Assembly (NCBI GenBank): GCA_016712225.1
Contig: JADJRL010000003.1
Coordinates: 3,299,501 to 3,363,500 of the forward strand
DNA from: Candidatus Defluviibacterium haderslevense
GTDB lineage: Bacteria; Bacteroidota; Bacteroidia; Chitinophagales; Saprospiraceae
Length of the DNA: 64,000 bases
Reading direction: 5' to 3'
Positions 17,486-25,756 of the stretch are shown one piece after another. How positions within the stretch are numbered: the first letter of the stretch is position 1; the number at the start of each line of letters is the position of its first letter. The position numbers were made by a program, and so were the translations under genes. Below the pieces are notes generated by a model that was not told where the DNA came from, did not search any database, and saw nothing but the letters and a program-made list of their open reading frames with translations.

Positions 17486-17644
17486 TTATTCGTCTTTTTT
17501 ATTCAATTTAAGTCTGTCTAAGGGGTTTTGAATTGATTCAAGTCGTAGTGTTGTTACATGAGTATAGATAAGAGTTGTTTTAATATCCTTATGGTCAAGC
17601 ATCTTTTGTATATAAGGCAAGGTGACACCTGTATCTAGATTATG
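17486..17644 (-). pseudogene. Tyrosine recombinase C-terminal remnant, copy A
   Basis: The minus strand reads TLPYIQKMLDHKDIKTTLIYTHV, then ESIQNPLDRLKLNKKDE and a stop. The Tyr nucleophile in IYTHV and the preceding conserved His (DHKD) are visible, but the rest of the enzyme is absent. The GATACAGG codons upstream suggest a deletion after the HS box. It is the best-preserved end among the three recombinase remnants and its 3' flank is shared with copy B. It cannot encode an active enzyme. Confidence 0.65.
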
Positions 17645-17775
17645 GATAGTCCCTCATATAATGTGGTATAAACTCAACTATGTCAAGTGGTATATAGTGT
17701 AACTCTGCGATATATTATCGCCTTTTTAGCGAGATTCTTGACAACTTATTCTATTAGTCTTGAAGAATAGTCATT

Positions 17776-18060
17776 TTACCTGAAATCAGCCCAAATTACA
17801 GCTATACACACATGTTCCTTGAGTTCTTTAGTTTCTTTTTTTGATTTCATATTATGAACATCTCTTTTCATATCTGCAAAGTTTGAAAAGGTTTTTGGCA
17901 CTGGTTCATCTTTGATTAAGCCCTGACTTTATCTTATCCAGTAAAGAATTGTACCATGTCCTTTAATGAAATAGATTAATGAAGCTTGTCTTCTATTGAG
18001 TTTTTTACACAATATTTCTTTAACTATTTTTCTTTTAAATTCTTCATTGTAGAATACTAT
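17776..18060 (-). pseudogene. IS3-family OrfA (helix-turn-helix) remnant
   Basis: One frame reads VFYNEEFKRKIVKEILCKKL, then NRRQASLIYFIKGHGTILYWIR, a stop, and PKTFSNFADMKRDVHNMKSK with KETKELKE. This is the helix-turn-helix and leucine-zipper layout of IS3/IS150 OrfA. A stop interrupts it after the helix-turn-helix and no OrfB integrase follows. It is one more inactivated insertion element in the island. Confidence 0.6.
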
Positions 18061-18202
18061 TTAAGCTTCTGATCTAATTGAACTTTGTTATTTACTCTTT
18101 TTAAGTCCTTTTATAAGTTGACTTTTCCAAATTTCTGAAGTTAACCTATTTCAATACTATACAAACCGCCAATTTCTTGTATGTGCTTTTATGCACTGGA
18201 TT

Positions 18203-19576
18203 TTAATCAATTATTCCGTTTTTTTTTAATTGATTAAGAGCCCATTTTTTTGCGTTGTCGCTGGTCATATTTAGACCATATGGTTCAAATGCAAATTGGG
18301 ATAGCTCTTTAAACCTTGAGATATCTTCGATCTTAAAGTCATTAAGGTTAGCAAGAGCCCATTCTTTTGAGTTGTCACTGGTCATGTTTAAACCATTGGT
18401 TTCAAATGCAAATTGGGATAGCTCTTTAAACCTTGAGATATCTTCGATCTTAAAGTCATTAAGGTTAGCAAGAGCCCATTCTTTTGCGTTGTCACTGGTC
18501 ATGTTTAGACCATTGGTTTCATATGCAAATTGGTATAGCTCTTTAAATCTTTCGATTCCTTTCGGACTTCCTATTTCTACCCTTTGAGAATTTAATGGGT
18601 GAACCTCAAGAACCTTGGTCGCTTTGATATACTTTTTAAACTTAATATCATCATCTGTTGCATTTCGATTATCTTCAACAATAACATTTACTGTTTGTGA
18701 TTTCTCAGGCACGGATGATTTAATCTTTTCCAGTATTTTCTTTTTGCGTTCCCATATTGGATTCCATCGGACTGCAGTCACTTTTTCATTGTTTTCGCTT
18801 GCCCAAAAAATTGGCAATGTGTTATTTGGAGTATTATGAGGAAAAACTAATAGTGATTGTGAGTTATCGTATCCAAGCGAATGCTCAGGATAAAGTAATT
18901 TACCATACTTTTCACATAGCGCTTTTAATCTACTTCTTATTTCATCATTTTTAAAAACATAAGAAATATCATGGAACGCTCTTTCTTCATCTGAAAAAAC
19001 GTGCTCACATATTACATTCTTAAAATATTTTGAATTTCTTACTTCATCTAAGCCATCTTTGTAAGCAAAAATGGAAAAATAATAAGTGTCAATTTCTATA
19101 TGCTGTAGTTTATTCTTGGCGAATAGCATAGCTTGATTTCCAGAACCAATTATATCATCAAAGAAGACAATTGCATCTGCATGATTCAAATTCTCATTGA
19201 ATGGAGAATAAGGAAAATTGTCTTCAGATAACCCTAGTTCTTTTCTGAATTCATATAAATACATCCCACCACTTGAACTAGGTGATTCACCAAGTGGAAA
19301 GAACTTCACTTTATCCAAATTATGATGGAATATATTTTTAATTTCCTTCGCTAAATGTGTAATTGCATCTTGAATCAAATGATTGTCCTTATATTGAATT
19401 TTTGATAACAATAAAATTGCATCTTCAATTTCAGATGGGGCAAAATTATTCAACCAAAGTATTATTTGTCCTCTTTTATTATCCCTCAAAGAAGTATCTT
19501 TAACAAAACCCCATTCATCAAGAAGTAAGTCGAATGTTTTTTTGTTTGCTTTAATAATTTCTGCTTTTGGATCCAT
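18203..19576 (-). CDS. PRTase-like protein with C-terminal tandem repeats
   Basis: The 457-residue protein has the same core as half one of the protein at 12113: a helical ILWLNNF segment (39-45), the PRPP-loop-like VFFDDIIGSGNQ (137-148) with an intact acidic pair, and SLGYDNSQSLLVF with PNNTLPIFWA (233-259). After residue 340 come three copies of a 39-residue unit (FKELSQFAFETNGLN, then MTSDNAKEWALANL). These are near-identical at DNA level in the first two copies, so copy number may vary. It stands alone, flanked by attC-like DNA upstream and an IS3 remnant downstream. PRTase-like domains of this type occur in predicted immune or conflict systems. The reaction is unknown. Confidence 0.75.
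   Translation of the reverse strand: MDPKAEIIKANKKTFDLLLDEWGFVKDTSLRDNKRGQIILWLNNFAPSEIEDAILLLSKIQYKDNHLIQDAITHLAKEIKNIFHHNLDKVKFFPLGESPSSSGGMYLYEFRKELGLSEDNFPYSPFNENLNHADAIVFFDDIIGSGNQAMLFAKNKLQHIEIDTYYFSIFAYKDGLDEVRNSKYFKNVICEHVFSDEERAFHDISYVFKNDEIRSRLKALCEKYGKLLYPEHSLGYDNSQSLLVFPHNTPNNTLPIFWASENNEKVTAVRWNPIWERKKKILEKIKSSVPEKSQTVNVIVEDNRNATDDDIKFKKYIKATKVLEVHPLNSQRVEIGSPKGIERFKELYQFAYETNGLNMTSDNAKEWALANLNDFKIEDISRFKELSQFAFETNGLNMTSDNSKEWALANLNDFKIEDISRFKELSQFAFEPYGLNMTSDNAKKWALNQLKKNGIID
18254..18556 (-). repeat. 117-bp in-frame tandem repeat inside the PRTase-like gene
   Basis: Copies begin at 18254, 18371 and 18488, exactly 117 bases (39 codons) apart. The first two are almost identical and the third is partial and more diverged. 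Because the unit is a multiple of three, gain or loss keeps the frame open and would change only the length of the C-terminal helical region. Confidence 0.9.
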
Positions 19577-19619
19577 CTATTCTATGATTAAATCGTTTTT
19601 CTTGTTTTTATAATCTTGT

Positions 19620-19762
19620 GCATAACTCAACGTTTTTCAGCTACAAGAAGTTGGCGATTTCGAAGCACTAAACTGTCTGCCACCGTTGAACTTGATACGA
19701 AGCACAAAACTTCAATTTAACCCCTGATCCGTCAATTTCTTGGAGGGACTCGTTAGTGGCTA
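19620..19762 (-). repeat. attC-like intercassette sequence between the PLD and PRTase-like genes
   Basis: On the minus strand the region runs from CCACTAACGAG, 23 bases after the PLD gene stop, through GTTTAGTGCTTCG, to TTGTAGCTGAAAAACGTTG and AGTTATG before the next gene. The size (about 140 bases), the TAAC/GTTA edges and the GTTTAGTGCTTCG block match intercassette repeats I associate with Bacteroidota integron-like arrays. Pairing between the two ends is poor by eye, so confidence is limited. Confidence 0.35.
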
Positions 19763-19782
19763 CTTTTTCTATGTTTTTCATA

Positions 19783-20886
19783 TTATAATTCCATTAGACA
19801 GCGGTCTAAAACGGCAAAATCTTCAATATTAGTTTCCTTGAGAATAGCTATTAAAGTATCTCGTGTTAATCTATACTTGTCGCCAAAACTTAAACCACGT
19901 GGAAATGAAAGTCCAAAAGGTTTTAAATTTTCAGTAAACTCTTTGTTGTGTATGAAATATAAATTTGGATTATGAATTACAAGTACTTTAGAAATGAAGC
20001 CTTCGCTTACATTGTCTATTGAAAGTTTTCCATTTAACGCTTCATCAATACGTGTGTTTAAATGAATATTGTCATCACATATGTATTTCATCAACTTTGT
20101 AAATTTTGGTCTGTCATTATCAATTTTCGCTTTCACTTTTATAGGAACAATTGTCCCTAATTCCTTAATTTTCCAAAATGATGGAAGATCAAGTTTTACA
20201 AAATTTGGATAATCTAATGCTTTTTTCAGTTCTTTAATTTTTTCATTTCTTGTTTGTTTGAATTTTGGATAATCTGCACTACTTCTAATGTTTTTCAATT
20301 TTGAAATAAGCAAATCTTTTGCTTTTAAATTGGCTTCAAGCTTTTTTTGTTCAGTTTCTTTAAAGTCTTTAATTTCTGCCTGTTCTTCTTTTCTTCGTTT
20401 AAGTCTGTTCTTGTATTTAGGCAGGTAATCAGCGATAAAATCGGTTGTCAAAATTTGAGATTTGTGTTGAATTTTAAAGAACCAATCTAATAACTGTTTT
20501 GATGTTTCTTGATTGTCAATTTCTACAGTCATTTCTATGTTGCTGTCAAGTCCGCCATTAGTGCAGTTTGCAGAACCAATGAAAGATTTTAAATGATTGT
20601 CTGTGCTAACAATGTATACCTTAGGATGAAAAACTTCTTTAGTCATAATATAAGCTCCGACAGTATGCTTTTGCTTGGTTTTTAGCAAAAGTAAGTTTGT
20701 CAAAGCTGCAGGGTCTGTTGGTAAGTCCACTCCACCAATAAAATTTATTTTGCAGTCTTTCTTAATTGTCTTGAAAATAAAGTCAAAGCCATGCAGGTTT
20801 AATAATGCAACGGCTATCCATATTTCGTCAGCTGTCTTAAATGCACTTTTTAAATTGTCAGAAAGTTTATTAGTAATTTTTGTCAT
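19783..20886 (-). CDS. Phospholipase D-family (HKD-like) nuclease-like protein
   Basis: Residues 86-113 contain FHPKVYI and then GSANCTNGGL, a single variant HKD motif (H87, K89, then Ser/Asn of GSxN), as in PLD-family nucleases and NgoFVII-like restriction enzymes. These usually act as dimers, each chain giving one motif. A lysine- and glutamate-rich helical stretch (160-220) follows and then an unassigned C-terminal domain ending in YRLTRDTLIAILK. In this island a nucleic-acid-cutting defence role is likely. It precedes the PRTase-like gene at 18203 on the same strand, separated by attC-like DNA, so each may be an independent cassette. Confidence 0.7.
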   Translation of the reverse strand: MTKITNKLSDNLKSAFKTADEIWIAVALLNLHGFDFIFKTIKKDCKINFIGGVDLPTDPAALTNLLLLKTKQKHTVGAYIMTKEVFHPKVYIVSTDNHLKSFIGSANCTNGGLDSNIEMTVEIDNQETSKQLLDWFFKIQHKSQILTTDFIADYLPKYKNRLKRRKEEQAEIKDFKETEQKKLEANLKAKDLLISKLKNIRSSADYPKFKQTRNEKIKELKKALDYPNFVKLDLPSFWKIKELGTIVPIKVKAKIDNDRPKFTKLMKYICDDNIHLNTRIDEALNGKLSIDNVSEGFISKVLVIHNPNLYFIHNKEFTENLKPFGLSFPRGLSFGDKYRLTRDTLIAILKETNIEDFAVLDRCLMEL

Positions 20887-21316
20887 ACTTGATGTTTTCA
20901 GAGTGGTCGGTCTAAAGTTGCCGCTTACTTTTGGCTTAATGTATTTATTAATAAAAAGGTGCGTTTATTTATTAGTGATGTTATTGACTTTAATGATTTC
21001 ATTTTCAGGTATTTAAATTGTAATAGAGAGCAATTGTTTTTGTTTAATAATAATAGATATCACTTCAAAAGTAAAAGGATAATACCGTTTTCTTAAGCCA
21101 TATCTTTGCTTAACAAATATAGCAAAACTTATCTGATTGAAAGGCAAAGAAGGCAAAATAAATTATTGTATATTAGTGCATTTGGCAATTTATGCTCTGG
21201 TCTAGAACGAAAATCAGTCATCCATAGAAAATATACAGTAAAAATATACTCGCCTATTTACCACAAAATCGATCTATTCGGATTAATTATCCTGAATTAA
21301 TTCAATAATTTCCAAT
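20887..21316. other. Intergenic region at the end of the defence island
   Basis: No gene is supported: the open frames here are short and low in protein-like content. The minus-strand promoter of the PLD-family gene should be near 20890-21000. No attC-like arm pair was found. Confidence 0.5.
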
Positions 21317-21496
21317 TCAATCCAAATTCCAATGCTCCAAATCCTCCTTCGGTAGTTTAAGTAATTCAGCGATTTCCCGTTTGGTGATGGGTTCGTACTT
21401 GGATTTTTTGTATTCGCAGCGGGCATTGGAGATGATCCGTTGGCAATAGCGTAGACCTCTGCCGGTGAGTTCCGTTAGGTCCTTGGGGTATATTGC
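21317..21496 (-). pseudogene. Truncated copy of the small HTH-type protein gene
   Basis: The minus strand encodes IAIYPKDLTELTGRGLRYCQ, continues to PITKREIAELLKLP and EDLEHWNLD, then stops. It is nearly identical to the complete gene at 23641-23853 but lacks its start codon and first 9-12 residues. The upstream bases instead belong to the 3' end of the T9SS gene at 21501, whose stop lies four bases away. The duplication was joined here without a start, so the copy is probably not expressed. Confidence 0.65.
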
Positions 21497-21500
21497 TATT

Positions 21501-22970
21501 TTAAAAACTAATCTTAATGATCTTTTCTAATTTATTTTCAATCTTCAAGAAATATAGTCCTGGTGGAATAAAATTTAAATGAATTGAATGTTCTTGAATA
21601 GCAAATCCTTCTACCTTCCTACCCAATGCATCAAAAAGTATAAGTTTTTTTTCATCATTTATTTTGATCAAATCAATTCCTGTTACAAATAGTTCTCCGG
21701 AGGTCGGATTTGGGGAGATCATGACTTTTGGAATTTCTCCAGGTTTTTTATACCTCTTTCCGCAATCTTGGCCAATGGTGTCCCCGGTTGAAACACTTGA
21801 TATATCATAAACTTGTGCAATTCCACCATATTGAAACGTGGTAGTTGCTATTCTATTTCCATCTCGTGAAAGCCTAATTGAAATACCAGTGCTAGGTGAT
21901 TCTCGATTAGTTTTAATTGATTTTCCAACTTGCTCCCATTTACCATTGATGAGATCAAAAATCCTAACTGGACAATCGGAATTCTCGGGAGAAGAAATGG
22001 CCACTCTTTCTCCATCTCCAGAGAGACTTACATCCCATCCTAATTCTTCATCCTCAAAACCGTTAATCTCTTGACCTACTCTATTCCAATTTCCTGTAAT
22101 AAACTCATAAATACCAACGTAACCAGTATTATCACCATGATGAAATCCTCTAAATCCACCTATAGCAATTCTATTTCCATCAGCGGAAAGTGATGTCGTC
22201 GCTCCGAAAAGATACCCTTCGCCTCTTCCATTAATATCCTCACCTTGTTGGCTCCAGTCTCCATCAATTAATTTATAAATTCTTGCCTGACCTGCCTGAT
22301 CGCCTCCACTGTTATTATTGATTGAACCAGTTGCCAATATTGTTCCATCAGCTGACAAGGAGACACTAAACCCACATTGGTCTTTTTCGTTCTTACCTAA
22401 AATGTCACTTCCAATTTGTTGCCAATCGGAATCCTTAAACTGATATACTCGCACCACACCTCTGTGAATAACTAGGTCTGGAAATGCCGCTGCTCCAACA
22501 GCAATGATATTCCCATTAGCTGATATAGCAACTTCTGCAGTTTCTTTTGATCCGCGTCCCGCTGGAATATCTTTCCCGATTTGATCCCAATTTCTCCCAT
22601 TAAATTCGAAAACTCTTACGTATTGGGAATTATGAGAACTTGCTACTAGTTTCAACCCATTATCTGATAAGGCCACTGAAAAACCAAACCAATCAAGCTT
22701 GGCTTTCCCGTTAATATCGCTCCCTATCTGTACCCAATTTTCATTTATCAACGCGTATACGCTCACTTGGCCTGCATGATATATAGGATCAGAATTTGCT
22801 GGAGCCCCAATTGCTACAAAATTTCCATTTCCAGAAATACAAACTGAATATCCAAATTGGTCATTCTCAAATTCACCAATCATGTCATTTCCGATTTGGA
22901 TTTGTCCACGGCATAGGATTCTTATTCCTAGAAGAAATATTAATAAAATGATTTTGGGTGATAATCTCAA
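21501..22970 (-). CDS. T9SS-secreted beta-propeller protein
   Basis: A signal peptide (LLIFLLGIRILCRG, cut near residue 22) is followed by about seven repeats of roughly 50 residues with the pattern W-x-QIG-x-DI-x-G, then GFSVALSxxG and a hydrophobic strand. These are FG-GAP/integrin-like beta-propeller blades. The C-terminus from MISPNPTSGELFV to LGRKVEGF and GLYFLKIENK is a type IX secretion sorting domain. The protein should be exported and released or anchored on the cell surface. It is a single gene; the next same-strand element is a truncated HTH copy. Confidence 0.85.
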   Translation of the reverse strand: MRLSPKIILLIFLLGIRILCRGQIQIGNDMIGEFENDQFGYSVCISGNGNFVAIGAPANSDPIYHAGQVSVYALINENWVQIGSDINGKAKLDWFGFSVALSDNGLKLVASSHNSQYVRVFEFNGRNWDQIGKDIPAGRGSKETAEVAISANGNIIAVGAAAFPDLVIHRGVVRVYQFKDSDWQQIGSDILGKNEKDQCGFSVSLSADGTILATGSINNNSGGDQAGQARIYKLIDGDWSQQGEDINGRGEGYLFGATTSLSADGNRIAIGGFRGFHHGDNTGYVGIYEFITGNWNRVGQEINGFEDEELGWDVSLSGDGERVAISSPENSDCPVRIFDLINGKWEQVGKSIKTNRESPSTGISIRLSRDGNRIATTTFQYGGIAQVYDISSVSTGDTIGQDCGKRYKKPGEIPKVMISPNPTSGELFVTGIDLIKINDEKKLILFDALGRKVEGFAIQEHSIHLNFIPPGLYFLKIENKLEKIIKISF

Positions 22971-23640
22971 TTTCAGGTTTTATTGATTGTTAATAAAATT
23001 TGTACTAACGAAACTTACATCAAGAGCTTTGTTAATATAATATATATGTCTTTGTAATTATTGTTGCATTTACAAATATTTAAATAATCCTTGGGTTCTA
23101 ATTGTTTACAATTGAAATTAATAAAGTATGAAATTTACTTTATTAAAATTTAATGTAAAATTATCCTGAAGAGTATTTGAGTGTTATTTTAAATACCATT
23201 TCTGATTAACAAAGTCAATCTGATAATACATCCCTCCATGTCAAATGAACGATTCAGTTTACTGAATCTTAGAATCCATGTGTATTGATTTCATAATTTT
23301 GCGATTAGGTTTTACTTTTAAATCCTTAGGGTTGCCATTAAATGTAGAAATACAAATTCAAGACAAAAACCTCCTATATTTCCTATAATATTAAGCCAAA
23401 CTTCTGTAAAACAAATATAAGGTATTCTTATTTGAAGGAATTGATTATTTTCAATATATATTTTTGTCCTTCAAAATGCACCAAATTATCTTATAAATAT
23501 TAAGGAAATGATTAATTGGAAATCACATACCACTTGTCTCGTCAAAAAACCGAGGTTACCCGCAAAGTTATTGTTCAAATGGGTAACAAGATTTGTCTTT
23601 CTGAAGGATTTGCCCAGAATTCAAGTCAGAAAGCACTCAT
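22971..23640. other. Intergenic region, nothing recognised
   Basis: This is AT-rich sequence without a protein-like frame, repeat array or clear hairpin. It includes the upstream region of the secreted propeller gene, so that gene's promoter is expected near 22980-23080. The 85-codon plus-strand frame at its right end overlaps the HTH gene and looks like a shadow. Confidence 0.5.
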
Positions 23641-23853
23641 TCAATCCAAATTCCAATGCTCCAAATCCTCCTTAGGTAGTTTAAGAAATTCTGCGATTTC
23701 GCTTTTGGTGATGGGTTCGTACTTAGATTTTTTGTATTGGCAGCGGGCATTGGAGATGATCCGTTGGCAATAGCGCAGACCTCTGCCGGTGAGTTCCGAA
23801 AGGTCCTTGGGGTAAACTGCAATCCTTGAAATTTTTTTCATTATATTTGGCAT
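23641..23853 (-). CDS. Small helix-turn-helix-type protein (70 residues)
   Basis: The protein contains RIAVYPKDLSELTGRGLRYC, then QRIISNARCQYKK and PITKSEIAEFLKLP. This resembles a group of small Bacteroidota DNA-binding proteins with a YPKD...TGKS-x-R-x-x-x-R-x-L pattern. The basic middle and the EIAEFL helix fit a winged or simple helix-turn-helix. A better start may be the internal ATG four codons later (MKKISRI). It has a truncated twin at 21317. No operon partner is present, and the target and role are unknown. Confidence 0.6.
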   Translation of the reverse strand: MPNIMKKISRIAVYPKDLSELTGRGLRYCQRIISNARCQYKKSKYEPITKSEIAEFLKLPKEDLEHWNLD

Positions 23854-24182
23854 TCATGTTTAGTGTTATAATCTACATTTTTTATAAATGAAAGTATCAA
23901 TGTGTCAAATGTTGTCTTTTGAATGGCTAAAAGGATATCTATTTTATAAGAAATATTCTCAATCTATATAAAACGAAAAAACAGTAAATTTATTTAATGA
24001 AACTATTGAAAAAAATTAAATGAATAGGATTTTAACTTACTTGGTACTCCTTGTTTTGTCCAAAGTTAGAGTGGGAATAAAGATTTATTAGCTTGTTTGA
24101 CATTTTAATTATGGATTAAGAAGCGTTTATAATAAAATCTTTTTGTTCTTTTTTCATGAAAAAAAAGAACCAAAAATTCTAG

Positions 24183-24210
24183 CCTGACTGACTGACGTCA
24201 GTCAGTCAGG
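24183..24210. repeat. Perfect 28-bp palindrome of TGAC/GTCA units
   Basis: Each half is 14 bases, CCTGACTGACTGAC and its exact complement, with no spacer. It is built from repeated TGAC units. No T run follows, so it is not a simple intrinsic terminator. It could be a dimeric regulator site or a dispersed repeat. Confidence 0.85.
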
Positions 24211-24466
24211 GCTGTAATGTCTAAGCCTAAAATGATTCCATGAATCCACTCTAAGCATAAACAGTTCTATTTCAAATAAAAATTTCATCACCATTCCTCG
24301 CTAACGCGTTCCTTCACTTAATGAACTGTCGTTCATTACTTTGATAAATAATCAAAGTTCGTTCAGTCATACAGTTTTGAATTTTTACATTTAGTTTTCA
24401 ATGCAGCTTCCTCCATGCCTAAATAATTGGCTTCGAAGACTACGCCAATTATTTTGGTTCACTTCA

Positions 24467-24501
24467 CCAAAAGATCTCGTCGGTATGACGAGATCTTTTG
24501 G
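24467..24501. terminator. Hairpin with perfect 15-bp stem (GATCTCGTC family)
   Basis: CCAAAAGATCTCGTC is followed by GGTAT and the exact complement GACGAGATCTTTTGG. A close relative lies at 28452-28487 after the paralogous gene at 27605. It could act as a terminator in either direction or be a dispersed structured repeat. Confidence 0.5.
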
Positions 24502-24845
24502 TTCGTTCATCCATTAAGGCCGTTCCAAATTTCTACGGCTACTTATTGCTATCAAATATTACTTGAATTTAATTTGAGATTGAGGTTAAAAAATATACTT
24601 AGTTCCTTGATTTGAGTTTGAAGCTATTATTTAACCATTTTTTGATTGATTTTGCAACTTAGAAAAAGTCAAAATTTTAGAAATAATTAAGTACAACTCA
24701 CAAGCAAGTATCTACGGTCGCTCTACCCTCGAGGTACGGTCGAGGATCCAAGCCACTATTTATACTCATTTCATTTGTAAATTTTATTTTGTGTGTATTT
24801 GTATAATTGGAATAAATCTATGTGCGCAAAAACGACTCTATAGTA

Positions 24846-24933
24846 TTAGAACGTCACGCGGGTTTTAGAACGTCAGAAACGACAAGGGCTAACATATTCT
24901 GATGTCATCATTCGTTTTAATAGGGACAGCAAA
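24846..24933 (+). promoter_or_regulatory. Promoter region with TTAGAACGTC direct repeats
   Basis: TTAGAACGTC occurs at 24846 and 24865, 19 bases apart. A conserved block follows (ATTCGTTTTAATAGGGACAG, then CAAAG) that recurs with changes before the paralogue at 27605. The arrangement of direct repeats ahead of a conserved promoter suggests binding of a dimeric regulator such as a LytTR-type protein; the regulator identity is a guess. Confidence 0.5.
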
Positions 24934-24996
24934 GTTTTTGAAGCTAGCCAAAAATGATTGCGCATTTTATTTTTTTAACACTTTAAATTTTTTATT

Positions 24997-25746
24997 ATGG
25001 GACGCCAAAGCAGTCTGATTAAGATCACTGGTACGCTAGATGATCTAAGTTTTTACAAAACCAAAGACGGACATATGGTCCGAATGAAAGGGGGAGTCAG
25101 TGGGACTCGAATTAAAAATGATCCTGCATTCGCCAGAACCAGAGAGAACATGCAAGAGTTTGCAGAAATGAATCAAGCGGGTAAGTGGATTCGTACTTCA
25201 TTAAGAAGTATATCAAGCAATGGTTCTGATGGAAGGGCAGTAAGCCGATTGGTGAAGCAACTAGCTCAAGTATTGAAGACAGATACCACTAATCTTCGCG
25301 GATTTAGAAAAGTAGGTGTTGGTTTATCAACCGTTGAGGGCAAGGCCATTTTGAATGGATTTAATTTTAATAATGAATCCGTCTTGAGTCAAGTGCTTAA
25401 ATCCAACTATCAGGTTGATACTGCTACAGGCAATGTGAGTATTTCTGATTTTATTCCACAACAGGATTTGGAATTTCCTACAGCTGCGACACATTGCAGC
25501 ATTGAAAGTGGTTGGTCAGAAATTAATTTCTCTACCGGAGAAATTACATCATCATTTAGTCCGCCTGTGTCTTTAATCCTTGATCTTACGAACAGCAATG
25601 TTGTGTTAACTCCGGCTCAAACTCCTTCCGGTTCCGGTATCGTGTTTATCGCATTGAAAGTGAGCTTTCTTCAGAAGATCAATGGACAGTTGTATCCATT
25701 GAATAATGGTTCGCTTAATGCTATTGAAATTGTTTCCGTAAGTTAA
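24997..25746 (+). CDS. Conserved Bacteroidota protein of unknown function (MGRQ family), module gene 1
   Basis: I recognise the pattern but not a function. The 249-residue protein starts MGRQSSLIKITGTLDDLSFY, followed by KTKDGHMVRMKGGVSG and DPAFARTRENMQEF. Proteins with this start and a KGG-x-SG-x-RI-x-x-DPAF motif are frequent in Bacteroidota, often next to DUF5675 genes. The C-terminal half is beta-rich (SATHCSIESGWSEINF region). It has no signal peptide or membrane segment. It is followed 10 bases later by the DUF5675 gene and has a paralogue at 27605 and a broken one at 29110. Phage structural or contractile-system ancestry is possible. Confidence 0.75.
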   Translation: MGRQSSLIKITGTLDDLSFYKTKDGHMVRMKGGVSGTRIKNDPAFARTRENMQEFAEMNQAGKWIRTSLRSISSNGSDGRAVSRLVKQLAQVLKTDTTNLRGFRKVGVGLSTVEGKAILNGFNFNNESVLSQVLKSNYQVDTATGNVSISDFIPQQDLEFPTAATHCSIESGWSEINFSTGEITSSFSPPVSLILDLTNSNVVLTPAQTPSGSGIVFIALKVSFLQKINGQLYPLNNGSLNAIEIVSVS

Positions 25747-25756
25747 TCAACTTGCC

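Larger units (their letters stand above)
23854..24996. other. Long gene-less region with several perfect hairpins
   Basis: No gene is supported over 1.1 kb. The region holds an inverted repeat around 24140-24177 (TTTTTGTTCTTTTTTC paired with GAAAAAAAAGAACCAAAAA), a perfect 28-bp palindrome at 24183, a 15-bp-stem hairpin at 24467 and a smaller hairpin near 24725-24742 (CCTCGA with TCGAGG). The right end contains the repeat-bearing promoter region of the gene at 24997. Confidence 0.6.

Noticed and set aside
18254..18556. CRISPR array
   Set aside because: The repeats are 117 bp, directly adjacent, coding and without unique spacers; they are an in-frame protein repeat.
23516..23773. 85-codon plus-strand frame at 23516
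   Set aside because: Most of it is antisense to the small HTH gene, and its twin region at 21317 does not keep the frame.
24700..24760. Possible tRNA or structured RNA around the CCTCGA/TCGAGG hairpin
   Set aside because: No cloverleaf, T-loop GTTCRA or acceptor stem could be fitted on either strand; only one hairpin is present.
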